Shown here: one piece after another, positions 46,201-61,200 of the stretch
How positions within the stretch are numbered: position 1 is the stretch's first letter
How the letters are laid out: each line of letters begins with the position of its first letter
Origin: Otis tarda
Lineage: Eukaryota; Chordata; Aves; Otidiformes; Otididae
Assembly (NCBI GenBank): GCA_026413225.1
Contig: CM048554.1
Span: 10,928,001 to 10,992,000 of the forward strand
Direction: 5' to 3'
Length of the DNA stretch: 64,000 nt
Translations under genes and position numbers: made by a program
Notes under the pieces: generated by a model
What the model was told of the DNA's origin: nothing
What the model saw: the letters and a program-made list of their open reading frames with translations, nothing else
Database searches by the model: none

Positions 46201-49200
46201 AGGTGCTCCAGCCCTCTGATCATCTTTGTGGCCCTGCTCTGGACTCACTTGAACAGATCCACATCTTTCTTATGCTGGGGGCTTCAGAACTGGATGCAGT
46301 ACTCCAGGTGGGGTCTCACAAGAGCAGAGGGGCCAGATCACCTCCCTCAGCCTGCTGGCCACACTCCTCTTGATGCAGCCCAGGATGCAGTTGGCCTTCT
46401 GGGCTGCAAGGGCACATTGGCGGCTCATGTTGAGCTTCTCGTCCACCCGTACTCTCAAGTCCTCCTCCGCAGGGCTGCTCTCAATCCATTTTCCGCCCAG
46501 CCTGTGTTTGTGCCTGGGATTGCCCTGAGCCATGTGCAGTACCTGTGGCTGTGCATGAGTCCATCCTGCGGCAGGTACACCTTGAAGCATTAGTGACTGT
46601 GCATGAGATTATGCTGGAGCTCCTCAAAGTGTGTGGCCATGGATAAGCCCATGACAGAGCAGGTACACCCCTGCTGGGACTGCAGCCATAGGTAAGGCTG
46701 TGTTGGAGAATGTTTACTTCTGAAGGGACTGTGGCTATGGGTAAAGCCATGCTGGAGCAGGTGTATCTCTGAAGGCGTTGTGGCCCATGGATAACATTAT
46801 GCTGGAACAGATGCACCTCAAAGCAAACTGCGGCTGTGGATAAGTCTACGCTGCAGCAGGTACACCCCTGAAGAGACTGTGGCTCACAGATATGGCTCCA
46901 CTTGGAGCAGGCACATCCCTAAGGGACTCCAGTCTTTGGGTAAGTCCAAGGCAGAGCAGGGGCAAGGGGAGGAGTTCACTGCAATGTTAATCCTTATAAC
47001 CTGGGCCAAAGGGGCCAGGAGTGGAAACTGAAATTGAAATACCTTTAAGTTGTAACTCATTATTTGAGTTGCAAGTTATAGGAACTACTATAGCAGGAAC
47101 TACCTGAACCAATGGAGGATGAGCCTTACAAGAACCAGCGCAAACGCAGTAGTGACTTGACCTGAGCTTGCTTTGGTGCCCAGTAATTCCATGCAACACA
47201 TCAACTCTCCTGTCCTGAGTGACCACCATAATAGCCTGAGCCCAAAGTCATGGACTAAATGAACTCAATGGACATTTTGTGAACATTTTACAGGAGTGGT
47301 CCATAGACTAAGGGAATGATATCTGTGTATTATATCAAAGGATGAGAAGCCGGGTAGTGGTTAATGAGGATTTATTAGATAGTATGGGACCTGAGCATGA
47401 CATAAATGGTATGGAATAAGGGGTGGAGAATGTGCTGGTTTTAGCTAGGACAGAGTTAATTTTCTTTACAGTAGCTGGTTTGAGGCTGTGTTTTGGATTT
47501 TTGCTGAAAACAGTGTTGATAAGACAGGGATGTTTCAGTTATTGCTGAGCAGTGCTTATACAGAGTCAAGGCTTTTTCTGCTTCTCACTCCACCCCACCA
47601 CTAAGAGGGCTGGTGGTGCCAACGAGGAGTTGGGAGGGGACACACCTGGCACAGCTGGCCCCAACTGACCAATGGGATGTTCCATACCATATGACATGAT
47701 GCTCAGCACACAAAGCTGGGGGAAGATGGAAGAGGGGAGACGTTCGGAGTGACAGCATTTGTCTTCCCAAGTAACTGTTTACACATGAATGAGCACTGCT
47801 TTCCTGAAGATGGCCTAACGTCTGCTTACCAACGGGAAATAGTGAATGAGTTCCTTATTTTGCTTGGCTTGCATGCATGGGTTTTGCTTTACCTATTAAG
47901 CTGCCTTTATCTCAAAGTATGCATTTTCTCACTTTTACCCTTCAGGTTCTCTCCCTGATCCCACCAAGGGAGGACGGAGTGAGCAGCTGCGTGGTGCTTA
48001 GTTGCTGGCTGGGGTTAAACCATACACAACTTCATACTCTCAAATGATTTGAAAGACTGCCTCTTTACCCAGCAGCTCCAACTGTGAATGGAAGCACTTG
48101 CTACCAGGTGTTATATTTAGACGTGCCATCCAGCACTTGCAGGTACCACTTGCATTTCAAAATGTCCAGCCTGAAATACCTGATGCAATTTTCAGTAAGC
48201 GTCATGTTCCTTCTAAGGAACCTATATTAAGATTAAATTTAATTCTATTCAGACAATTAGTACATTTTGAAAAATAATTAAGACTTATAAAAGAAAATTC
48301 CAATATTTGTTTTGGCCTACAGCAAAAAAAGGTCAATAACATTTAGAAATTAAGTTAACAAGCCTACAACACTTGTACTGAAACGAGATAGCTGTTTGAT
48401 ACTCAAATGCCATTTGTAACTTGAAAAAGAAAGAAAAAAAGCACCATTGAACTACCATTTTTTAAACAGCTTTGGAATTAATACTAATTTTGGGGTTCCT
48501 CTCAATAGAGTGAAAAGATGTCAACAAGGTGGAAGATATACAGGGGGCAGGTGGCCAGAGATTAATACTCTTAAGAATCTAGACGGTCAAAATAGTGCAG
48601 GAAGATTAAGAATTTTTTGTTCAGTTAAATCCCCAAGAGAATTCAGCTTATAAGCAACCGATCATCAAAAGGTGAGGTAAAAGGTGTTCCGCTATCATAC
48701 TGCAATGTAAAACACACTAAACAGTACAAAAGGGAACCTAAGATGACACATAACAGACTTGCAGCCTTGACATAAATGCAACATTATTTAAGTAGTGTTG
48801 AGCAATTAAGTATGTAAAGTACTAAAAGGAACATGAAGTCAGAAAAAGCTGTCACCTGCTTTACTATTTTACCATAGCAGTGCATTAGGAGCAATTACGA
48901 ACCTTAGAAGACTGGATTAGTAGACATCAGATGAAGAGACATTTCATAAGAACACTTTATGCAGTAGTATTTCATTAAAATACCCCACCTGCCTACAGAC
49001 CAATAATTTATCACTTCAAGTTACGCATATCGTGGGATCAAGTTTCCCAACAACCCTATGACTGCACACTACAGAGTCAGAGTACCATTTTGTCTGCATT
49101 CTAGTCCAGAGGTATTTTTCATCTACTAAAGGGGCCTCAACCTTGCGTTGTAAGAGAGGTACAACATGTAGCACTGCTGTAACAGGAAAAAGGACTTATG

Positions 49201-52200
49201 TTTTGATTACTTCAGTCTGAAGTTGATGCCCAATGTAAAAAGTCTTGTTACTCTTTAACACCAATGAAAAGGAGACACTCTATAGAGCAGAAGAATGGAG
49301 ACCTCTGGTAAACCAGAGAAGCACCAGACCCACCACTCTGGAGGACTCTCAGTTAACTACTTTTTTACACTGGGAGCCTAGAACTCTAAGAGCAAACATA
49401 TCTGATTTCTTGCCTCTAGAGATGTTGCTAACTTAACTCTCAGTTTTCACTTTGTAAACACAGAGCCTTTGACAATTACTTGATTTCTCCCTGTCCTTTC
49501 CTTTTTTTCAGGTAAAACAATACACAAAGCAATGCCTTTGCTAAAGCAAAAGGTTTGAAAGTCTTCTATAATTTGACACTCCAGTTACATTTTTCCAATT
49601 ACATATTCTTTATAATCTATAAGAAAGTCTAATTTAATACTGCTTCCCAAATTAATCCTCATCTTGTAACAATGACTTTCATATCTTTTACAATAAAAGA
49701 CCTAAAACTTTTGGGTTTTTTAATAACTAAAGACGACTTTTGTTCAAAGATATACCATGGTATTCTGATGCCCACCTACATTGTGTGGATATAGCAACTA
49801 CTTTCTGAAGTTACTAATTTGGAAGTTTGCCCTGCGCGTCACTCCAAGCTAATTTTAATAAGGAAAATGGTGAATTCACAACTTTAAAACATAAATGCAT
49901 GAGTTTAACAATTTTTTGCCAACATTCTGTTAAGCTGTGTTAACTCTTTCTATAATTAAATGCAGAAAGCTGAAGAGTTTAGCCAGACAGTTAAGTAACA
50001 TCCTCACTATGTACAAATTACCATCAGGAACGTTAGTAGCGTGATAAATGTGTATGCCATGCCCTGGTTCCTTAAAGAATCAGATTACATTTATGTTAAC
50101 CTCAAGAGAAACAAAAGTTATTTTGCTTCTTATATACAACTGAAAGAGTAGGAATTAGTGTTACTCTTGTTCTAGTGCTGGATTTATAGACTACTTGTAC
50201 ATATAGTACAAAAAGGAAGATATTCTGCACCCAGGCAAACAAAAAGCAATGTGAAATTTCACAAGAATCAGGATACAGTAGTTTCTCAGCTTCGTTATTA
50301 TTATTTTTAAAACACAGTTAAGTACCTGTCATATATTAGCCCATGAACACCATATTCTCTCAACTTCTTCCTATTATCTGGGTCATTTGCATCATCACCC
50401 CATGAAAAAATAACTAGGCCTTTAGATTTGGCCCTTTTAATAAACGATGGATTCCTCAGCAGGTCTTCAGAGTGTACATTAATTCCCTGAAATACAAAAG
50501 ACTTAAATTAAAATCCATGTTTCTGAAACACTCTCACATCAGGTTTTTGAATCTTTTGACACTTGCAGCTTCTTACAATTTCATCCATAATAATAAAAAA
50601 CAATTAAGAGTTTACTGATAGCACTGTTTTTTAAACAATGTATTAAACAAACATTTGAAACAAAGGACATTATTTTGGCAGCTACCAAACGTTAGTGTAT
50701 TTCTTTTATGAGGTTAGTTCTAATTTTAAGCATTAGTGGCAAAAAAGATAGACTTAAAACAAGTAGTAATAATTTAGTTTCATTTTACTGTAAAGCAATA
50801 CCAGAAGTTGTCAGCTTACCAGCAAGTTTTCAAACTGTGCAAAAGTAATGGCAATTGGAGTTGTACGAGATCTAAGATCCATAAGTTCTGGATAGAGTTT
50901 AGATTCTCCTTGAGTGAGAAATAACACAGGATACTTGTTTTGCTTATGCCGAACCCTGTTAGTTAAAAAAAAAAAGTTTGCAAGTAGCAAATGTGTTAAA
51001 AAGTAGGGGAATTCAACCTTACTGTTTGAGGAGAATTATGGTCTTTACTGCATGTTCTTCTAGTTCCTAGCTGGTGCAATGAGATCATTCTACAGTTTAG
51101 TATCAAACTGTGACAAACTGCTCCAACTGTTCCTTTCGGCACTATTAGAGATTAACATACACTTTAAGGGAAACTAGACTTCAAGTTGAACTCAGATCCA
51201 CATCCTCAAAATGTTTATATAAAATGCTCAAAGCCTGTTCAATTCTGTAATTTTCTTCTTAAATGCATGTTAGAATAAAATGAAGATTCACAACAAGAGT
51301 TTCTAAACATTGTTAATATACAACACCTAACCTTACTTGCTTCTTAACCCTTTTATCAGGAATCTGATTTGGTTTTGTTCTGCTCATTTACCCTTCAATG
51401 GTATTTCATCAGTGCGGTCTCCCATCAAATAAGATTTCCATAAAGCCTTTCACTGACAGTGCTAAAATCACTTCTTGTTACAAAGTGCTACAGCATGTTG
51501 TTATTTCATGTGTATCCCAACTGTTTGCTCCCCAGTTCAACTCCTATGCTTTTTATGTGGCCTTATACCTTCAATATGACATTGCACAAATAAAGAAATT
51601 GCTTAACCAAAGGAAAAAACCAAAAACAAAAACCCAAAAGACCTCAGCAACCAGCCGCAAAAAACCCAAACCAAACACAAGTAATCCATAGCAGTTTCAC
51701 TTTTTGACCCTTTTAAAAGGCAGATATAGCAAAAAAATTGTAACAAGATGACTTTGTAATTTAGGCTTTGATACTCCTCAAGTATGACTGAAAAAGACAC
51801 TGTGATACCAGAAGAAATCTTCACCTTTTTCTGTTATGTCAAGAAAGTTTGAAGCATTCAGGAAGGCACCTGACAAAAATACCTACTTTGACTTCATTCT
51901 CCTATTCTATTTTTGGCATAGCTCAGATGGCAAAGTGGTCTCGTTTCAATCCCAACTATGCTGACATACAAAGTTTAGGTGTAATCAAAATATGTGTTAC
52001 TTGTTTTCTGTCGGATATTCTTATGTTCAAAGTAAATTTTAACAAATAAAAGAAGAAAATACATTCTTGATCTCTTCTTAACTTACATTGTACAAACATC
52101 TGCATTAAAAGAAGAAAATACAATTCTTCTTCTTCCAGCATTCAGCAAAACGGTTTTTAGAATAATATCTAGAAAGAGGTTCATATCAAAGTAAGTTGAC

Positions 52201-55200
52201 AAGTTGCCATCCCACTGTCCATCCTAGAAAATGAAAGGACAAGTTTCAGCCATTTAAATTAGTGCTTACTAAAATGATTTTAACAAGCAATGGTCTCTCA
52301 TTCAATCGGAGCAAAATGATAATTCAGTTTGTAAGTATGAATACAGAAGTCACTCCCCTTCAGTCAACTGAACGCTAGTTACAGCTCTACAGGACTGTCA
52401 GTCTGTGAGGTGCAACTGAATTCTAACAGCAGTAAGATTCACTGAAAAATTCACTGTCTTCCCATCCAAGGAGAGTGTTTCTGTGAAGCCTTTTCTAATT
52501 TTGAAAACACAAAGAAATTCCATCAAAGTTCACTAAAAACTATTACAGACAATTTGTATTGTTATTTCTTAATATAAAAAGGCAACAATAAGATCTGTAG
52601 AAAAAAAAGTGCAATATCGTTTGTCTTTGAGAATAGCAGGTACCAGTCTTTCTTCCAGCCATCGCACAGCATTAGCAAGTCTATATGCAAACTTCCATCT
52701 ACCACTCTGCTTAATTTCTTTCCCCTACTCCAGGCTTCCAGTCCTAGCTGTCACACAACCGTTTCCTTCTAGACCAAGTGCTAAGCAATCCAGCTGAGTT
52801 TGCAGTACTGTGGACTAGAGGGAAACAGTTGCTTGTATTAATGCATCACGTTATAACTGCTCCTGCACCAGGCAGGACAGTGTGAATTTCTTGCCACTTT
52901 TCTCACGTATAGCATGCCTTACCTGTTGTGATCCACTGACTTTAAAAAGTCTTCTACTAAAAGCGGTCTGAGCTGCATTATGAACTCAATCCTATAAAGA
53001 CTTCCTATTGTTTTAAGAGTAAGTTTGTTCATTTGCTACAGCGGTGCTCTTCTACTCCCAGTTTTAAAGATAATGGAATAAAAACAAAAGTGTCACATAA
53101 AAACACTCCAAAATTATGCCTTTGTTTGTAGCTCAAATTGCCTCGCCAAATTACAGGCTTTAGCCATAAGAATGGCAAAGTATCAAAGTAAATCTCATGT
53201 ACGCTTACTTACCCTTTGTTGGCAGATCCATTTTATTTCTATGTTGAATCCAACATCTTCAGAAACAGACTCCAGGACCTGAAAAAAATTCATTATTAAG
53301 AGACTCCACAGCAAAGGAGGACAACTAAGCACTATGAGGATAATTACTGGGAGAACACACTGAAATTTATCAATGGGGTCTAACAGTAGAATAAAAACCC
53401 CTAAGTTTTAAACATTTAACACAAGATACATATACACTTTTTTCTACTTCAGTTTCAAGTTAGGAAATATAGGAAAATGGATAAAATCTTAAGGACAAAA
53501 TTTTGACAAGGTACAAATGCAAGTCACTTCACCTTAACGTGTGAGAAATGTGCCACTTGTACTCCTAAAGAAGAAATGTTTTTTACTTCTCCAGGAAGTT
53601 TTTTTTTTTTTTAAGACAAAAAGTATCTTAAGCAACACAGAGTCCGAAGTATGAAATACATGAGCTTGCCATTATGATGATGAGAACAAAAGTATGTGAA
53701 ATTCTTGAAAAGAATTAACTGTAAGGTGACTTCAAAAAAAAAAAAAAGTGAAGCCAACAGCTAATGAAATTAAGCAAACATTGGTAGATTATTCTTCAAC
53801 CCTATAAAGGTGACAGGTACAGAAAAGAGTAACATACCCTTTCTTATAAGACAAAAATTAAACTTGGGGAATTAAAATAGGTAGAGGAATTGAACCCCAG
53901 TAGTTTAGTCTATTACACAAAGTTCTCTGTTTTCTGAAGTTATGCAGTAATCTGATTAGACAGTAAAAAACACTCCATAGTGGGGCATATGACCGGTAAC
54001 TGATGGATATTTCATACATGCTCTGACATAAGCCTATAAATAACTGGATATTAATCACTTCTATAATCTAAATAAAAAGCAGTATTATCGTACAAAACAA
54101 GTCCCTAAAAGGTATGTTAATGAGCAGTTCAAACATCAGAAAAAGCAGTAACAGAAAAAAAAAATAGCAGTGCTAGGAAAAATAACTACTGCAAAAGGTA
54201 TCAAACTGCATTTGGTCAACAATTGTCAGTTGTTTCTGTGAAAAATAAGCTAGAGTTGGCAAAAGCCATAAATGGGAACATAATATAAATTCCCTTAACG
54301 TTTATCTGTGTCTGGCTCTGCTAGACGGCCAAGAGTATGTAATGAACTGCCAAAGGCCAGTTTGGTTTTTTTTCAAAATTAGCAAACAATTATCAATGCA
54401 TTAAAATGCAATGCCCAGATGTTAGCCAGCTGTAAAACTGAGTGTATCCTGAGCTACACAACTTGGGTTAATGAATTAAGAAGTCTGAAAGATATGAAAA
54501 CTATTATTTTCAAGCACTGAAAAGGCTCCACTGGCCAACAACAATGCCTTTGTTCTCAGTTCCAGCATTGATATCAGAGGTCTAAAACCAAAAATGAATA
54601 ACCCTTGCCATGTGTGGAAAGCTGAAAGAAAGATGCATGTTTTCACATTCCACAATTATCCTCTCTATTGCTCTATATCCACTGCTTACTCTCTGCAGAG
54701 AAGGAAATGGCTGGGTCTCAAAAGCAGAGTTCTCTTCTTCTTTAAAAGATGCTGAAAGGAAATACAAAATCCTGAATCAAAACAAATAGCAGCACTGCTA
54801 ATCCTAGCAAGAAAGACTGGCTCAAAATCCTAAGGCCTTTGAGAGTAAAGAATGGAATCAGGTCTATCTTCTGATTACCTAAGCCTTCCCTCTAACACCC
54901 ACATATTCCAATGATGGTGTTGACAATTCCCATTTTGCCAGCAGGAAAATTTTTTTTTAACCCCCATTAAAAGACTTGCTAGAATACTAATCAGAAACAG
55001 CTTCTCCCATCCCTCATCATTTCAGTTACTGTGAGAAGCCAGTAGAAGCAGCCTTGCCTGTCAAGGCTTATTATTTATTTTACCTTTTCCCAGACAGGTA
55101 GGATGTGTGAGATAGTTTGCCAGTTTGCTGGCCCTATAAAGGGGATGAATTAAGGCAAAAAATTTACAGCACCAATAAGACACCCAACAGCAGTTGCCAG

Positions 55201-58200
55201 AGTTCTTGTTAGCAATTCTGAAGAGTTGCCAAAAAGGTATTTAGAGAAGCATAAGATGGAAATGTTAGTGGCAATTTTGTTATTAATGTTCAAAAATATA
55301 TGTTTATCTATGCATCCATCTTCCACAATCCTGTCCCCTCTTCTGAAGAGAAGAACTTCTATCCAGGTATTTACTTCCCAGCAAAGAACTCTACAGTATG
55401 CACACAATTAAAGTAACTACATAAGCATTTAGAAATGTTCAGGAAGAAGCCAAATGTGATTAGAACAAGAGGCTGCAACCACAGAATATATATCATTACA
55501 TGGTAATAAATAAATCTCAAAATTCTTGCAAACTAGTACATACCATTGTGATCTTTTACTTTCAGGGCAGTCACATGAGCCAGCTAAAGAGCACAGAAGA
55601 ATAAAATTAACAAATACTCCACCCACAGAGACCCTACTACAAGTAAAATATAACTAATTTTCTTTATAAATTGTTTTTAAGTTTAAAGGTCCATTATAGG
55701 CACAATTTTAGTAATTTGTAAAAGAATAAAGGAAATCCTAGTACACATCACAATTTTCTTTCAAAAACTTTAGAACATAAGGATTCCAAGGAAAGCTCAA
55801 AAACAAACTTAATGTTCTTACTGAAGATTCAGAAAATATGTTCAAGGGTAGAAATACACATAATATAATTTAACATTAAGATGTGAAGAAGTCTGAACAT
55901 TAAACCCTCCTCTGTCAGATATTCGATTCCATGTTTCCAGTCTAGTGCAGACAGAGGGCCGACAGCGGTTTGATAATGTAGTCACATACGGAGACAGAAT
56001 CAGGCCAGGCATGGGGTCAGCTCTCTTGTTGCATTCAAATGCTCTCTCCACAAGAAGGAGGAGACCAAGTAATTTTAAGTAAAAAAAAAAAAAAACCAAA
56101 CCAAACATATAGTTCTCGGACCAGTCAAGTGTTTCCTTGACTGGGGACAGATATCTCAGCTGGGTCTTCAGTGGCCCAGTCCTCTCCCCTGACCACCCTT
56201 TTATGTAGGCAAGGCACTTCTGTTTGGAAAATACAGTGATACTCAAATAAATAAAAATAAACAATTTGTTCTAGCCAGTTTGTCTAATCCATACCATTGA
56301 ATCATGGGCCCTTCTACACTTCCACATGCACCTCCAAAGAGCAGTTCAACATAAACTGGATCTCCCTTGTTAACAGGGAAACATTTGAAAATTAGACAGA
56401 CTTTGTGACAGATATTTTTCTTCTTCAACAAAGATTCCAAAGCATTGGCTTTCAATGAACCTTACCACCACTGTCAGCCTTTCTTATTTTTCAAAAATTA
56501 TCAATGTTAGCATAATGATATGGATCTACACAAGTTGTCAGACCATCTTTTTAAAAGAGATATATAATGAAATTTATTCCAGTTGTAATGATGGTGCACA
56601 CATACTATTTTTTGAATTAGCCACTTGTTCTACTTGCACAATTTTTAAAACTTGTGCTCTCCCAAACTATTCATAGCTAATCCAAAAAAATCTAAGCTTC
56701 ATACTCAATTTGGAATTCTACACAGAGCATATCGTACTAGCCAAAGTAACAATACCTTCAGCAACTGCAGCTGATCAAACGTGAGTTCTTTGACTGCAAT
56801 CTCAAACAGTTCCAAAGGCTCCGTATCCAGTTTCTTTGAAGAGAAATAATACATAATTAAGCATCACTGAAAATTGCATACTTTTAATATGGTAACATTA
56901 AGGCAACTAATTTTTTCTCTTTTATGGAAAAAAACCCCACACCACCAAAACCCAAGTATCCTGGTAAAACTGAGACACAGCCCCTACGCCCCCTCAAAAG
57001 ACCTGGTGTCAAAAAAATCTGTCAATCCATTTTTCACTTGCCCTCTTCACTACAAAGAAATTTTTACTCAACAAGACAATACCGATTCAATATACACTGA
57101 ATGTGCATTTTCCTTCGTCAAAGTTCCATTCCCACAACTGTTCAAAACTGAATTTCTTATAAACTGCAACACCACGACAGGTGTGAGTTTGATGACACAG
57201 ACTTAGTGCCAAGAAGAAAGAGAACTTGTCTTGCAGTCTGCCCTCCCATCCTATCTTTGTTTTCACTGCCAGAACTAGAAAGGAAGAAAACTAGAACAGA
57301 ACAGAGTCCAACCTCTTTGCACTGCTGTTGGATGTACTCTGGCCTCAGTGGAGAACATGCAACAGACCAGACAGAAAAGCACGTCTGGGTTTTTTTGAGT
57401 CACTAGTCCTTATGCTTATGGTTCTCTCGTTATTAAGGAGAGTCATGTCACTTTATGAAAATATTCCATTGTTATGCTTCATAAAACTTGGGTATTTAAG
57501 AGGTATTGTGAGGCTGTTCATAGCACCTTTTAGGGAATACTTATCTGTATGTACAAGGAACAGTACTGTTCACTGCTTCTTATGTTATAGTACTCTTTAC
57601 GCTTACAAAAACAGCAAGAAAGAGCCTTTGGTTAAAAAAGAAGGAACAACTGCAACTTCATGAGGTGAACAAGGAAAGGAACAGGACACTTGCTTTCAAG
57701 AGCCATTTTCCTGCTCTTAAAACCTCTGTCTTAACTCCTTTCCTCCTGTTCCACTGTGTGATCCAGAAGCAGTTCTCCAGCCTCACTGACTGCCCCAACA
57801 AGACATGAAGCATGTTGTTTACCTCACAGTTAAAGGACAGAGGAAAATGCAGCAGTAAAAAAGGGATTAAAGAAAAAGCTAGAAAAACTAATGGAAGCCA
57901 AGCCATTTGTAGCTTGTCAAGCCTCCTAAATGAAGGAAATCCTTGTTTCTTCCCCTTTTCTGCTTTCCATCTACTGGCCACTAGAGGGATACCAAACGAA
58001 GTAGACTTCGGTTTGACCTAGAGCATTTTTGACAACATAGCTGCTTAAGAGAAGTATACATTCAAATATCAGCAGGAGTGATAAGTCATGCTGAGAATCA
58101 CACTAACTCTCCCTCAAAAAAGAAACAACCAGAAGTTCTTAATCTGGCAGTCTAAAAGAGTCCCAAACATGCTACTGAATAAAGTGGAGTTGTCTGCATT

Positions 58201-61200
58201 TTTTTTCTTCCAAACCATACATTTAAAAAAGCTAACTACAATGTAGGCTTGAAAAGTGTCAAACTGTGCACCTGAAATGCTGTTGCTACAACACTGGAAG
58301 GAAAAACTCAACTTCCGTGCTGTACTTTATGCACACAGTAACACTGCTTATTTATTCCCATTCCATTCCTTGATTCCCCATTCCATTATTCCTCCCCTGG
58401 AAAGCTTGGCATTTTAGTTTCTGGAATGGTCACCTTTAAAAGGTAAAATGCAGAGATCATAATCTTCTTTACCTTTTTCATGGCCATGCAACATGTGAGA
58501 TCGTGGTACACTATAGGCACATGATCTTTAGAAAGATGTACATCAAATTCCACATATGCTGCTCCCTACAGAAAATTGAAAAACACAGAACAAAACAAAA
58601 ACCCGTTAACTATTTATATACAAGGACTACAGAACTGCAGACAAGTTATCAAGTACTCACAGGTCCTGGACATCATCCAGAAGTTGAATGCAGCTGGCTG
58701 TTACCAGTTAAATCATACTCAACAGTGGATTAGAAATGAAAAAAGTCATATGGGAAAGTATTTTAATTACCATAATGCAGCTCTGATACATATAGCTTGC
58801 TTGATCTTGTAAATCCCCTAGTAACATTCAAGTATTGTAAATTATTTCAGAGAAAGGCTAACATGATGTTTTTAAACATAGATGCCTTCATGGTGCCCTT
58901 CCTCCCTCCTCCCCACTGCCCCACCAAGAGGCAAGCGATTGCTTCAAATTTTCAAATTAGCAAAGCTTTAGGGAGATACTCCATATACTGAAAAGCTTCT
59001 GAAGCCACGAGTGACTAACACAGCAGTAGCGTCTTATAGTATGTGCAGGAGCTGAAATAGCTACGTGCAGTATTCTCCTACCTTTTTCAAATGTGTGTTA
59101 TTTTCTGTTACACTTAAAAAGGAAGAAAAATCAAACAAGAGCTCTAAGTACAATCCTTTTGAAAAAAAGGAGGGCCAGAAAGAAATAGAAAAATGCACAG
59201 AAGCGATTTTTAAAAAAAAAAAAAAAAAAAAAAACACAACTTATTTTGACTGTAAGTCATTCCTTTCAAAGTCCTCCAAGAATAACATTCATCAAATTTT
59301 CATCCTGACTCGCATACTCTCTTTCAATCAGTACAGAAAGAAAACAGGACAGGTTTTTTTTCAGCCCTTTTCTCAGCAGAAGTATTTTGACAGTGGTGGC
59401 TTTCAACATTTTAATGTCCCAAGAGTTGAAATTACTTTTCTGGTGCTGCTGCTGATGACGTCATAGTACATTTCTGCCTCAATGCATATTTCTTGAAAGC
59501 TATTTAAAAGCTGCCTATAAACCTGCAGTGTCCACCCAGGAATTAATAACTACTGTTCAAAGTGAGCATTTAGTAACTGCAGTTTTATTTTCCTCTGCAG
59601 TCAGAGCATGCTTCAAACACTGTGTTCAAATTATACTCTGACTCTGAAACGAGAAAAAGCTTTCAGCTATGACTCTTAGGGAGTACAGTACTCCAGAAGC
59701 AGTAGCCAATAAACATAATACTTCAGATTCTGCTCCCATCCCTTTAACAGCTTCAAGAGATCTTTGGCAAGAATCTACATCAGTGAAGAAGTTCCTCAAA
59801 AGGCTTAGGAACCCTACAAGTTAACAGCAGGTGATCTCATCGCAGCATTTTATGCGACTGTAACCACAGCTCTTCACTGTGAGAGCAGGAGCCAGACAAG
59901 GAACCTCTGAATGTACTTCTGACCCCAGCTACTCTGCTGTAGCATCTTACTAGATTGTTTAGATCAATCTTATCACAGATCACTTCAGTGACCGAGATTA
60001 CTGGAAGGAATAAAAGTGACCACCTCAATCACAGAATTTAAGCATCTGAAGCTAGTATCTTCCAAACTGAAAGTCTCATCTTAGGATTCCAATTCTTTGT
60101 TGTAGCAAGCACTGAAACAAAGGATTGTTTTATTCTACCAGCTCAGCTCCTAAATCTAATTTTTGGACACCAATTTTAGGTACTCAGCAGTCCCTGAGGA
60201 AGACATTTGCCATGTGAGAATACGCTGACAGACTGTAGCAGAGCCAACATTTTATTCATTTGTTCAAAATTATTCCAACCCTAAGAACTTGGGTTGAGAT
60301 TAAAATTTTCCCAGTATTAGAATACCATCAAAATATATTAGATGGATGTTTTGGGTTTTTTGAGGAACCTGAGAATGAGAGCCTAATCTAGCTAGTACTT
60401 CCCTTCCTATCTCTCAGGGAATTTCCACGGCTTGATGTAATTTTATATCAGTGGAATTACCATTCATTGTACTGAATCATGGAAATCAAGCATACAAAGC
60501 TAGTTTTAACCATACAGGTACTATGCGTGTGCAAATGTGCGTACATACATGACTAGCAGCATTCCTCAGAGAGGCAATGGTGTTCTCTTGAACTTTAGCA
60601 AGTCTGAAATAACAGTAAAGGAAAAGGTTTTGTTAGATGCAGCACGGCACAAAAGGCCATAGAAACAACAGAAATACAAATCAGAAATAACTCTGTTTTA
60701 GAGAGCACCTATTTTGAAGTGATATTGAAGTGACTGAAATGATTACAGGTTGTAGCTTTTTATTTTAAACAGTCTGCTTCCTCAATTGATGTCAGCAAAA
60801 CTAAACATAACCCCCTCCTCAGATTAAAATTCAAATGAACTTACTTAGCTGTTGTTGTAGAATTTCCCGCTCCCCTGTGTCCAACATCTAGAGTTGTTCT
60901 TGGCTTCCAATATTTTGCAAATGAAGCCTTCATATCACAAGTGTATCCCTGGATGGGCTTAATAATTATGTAGTCCACTACAAGAAAAACACCAAATGGT
61001 TCACATGTTAATAGATAATGGATGACTTCCAGTAAAGTTATCTACATCTGTTTGCATCAACTGTACCTCTAACTTTTCCAATAGTCTTCCTTGGATTTCT
61101 GCTCATAATAGCAAGTGTAAGAATTCCAGCACTCTTTCCAAGTTCTGCAAGTGTGGACGACAGGAGGCAGGCAGAACCTACATGACCTGGGAGCACATCG

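Larger units (their letters stand above)
44676..48028 (+). mobile_element. ERVL-type element with inverted left LTR
   Basis: Right LTR and internal sequence are on the plus strand. The left LTR is on the minus strand. In order: inverted LTR (44676-45261), about 35 bp resembling a reversed 3' internal end, primer site (45297), leader, minisatellite interrupted by a CR1, 3' internal end with a purine tract ('aaggggtggaga'), right LTR (47431-48028). No gag, pol or env frame survives. It lies in the last GPCPD1 intron, antisense to the gene. Confidence 0.8.

Noticed and set aside
45897-46593. Open frames on both strands with protein-like residues
   Set aside because: They are part of the CR1 3' end and the ERVL minisatellite, not a gene.
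51915-51962. tRNA-like stretch with A-box and B-box words and a 7-bp acceptor-like pairing
   Set aside because: Only 48 nt long with no anticodon arm, so it cannot be a normal tRNA. Probably chance.
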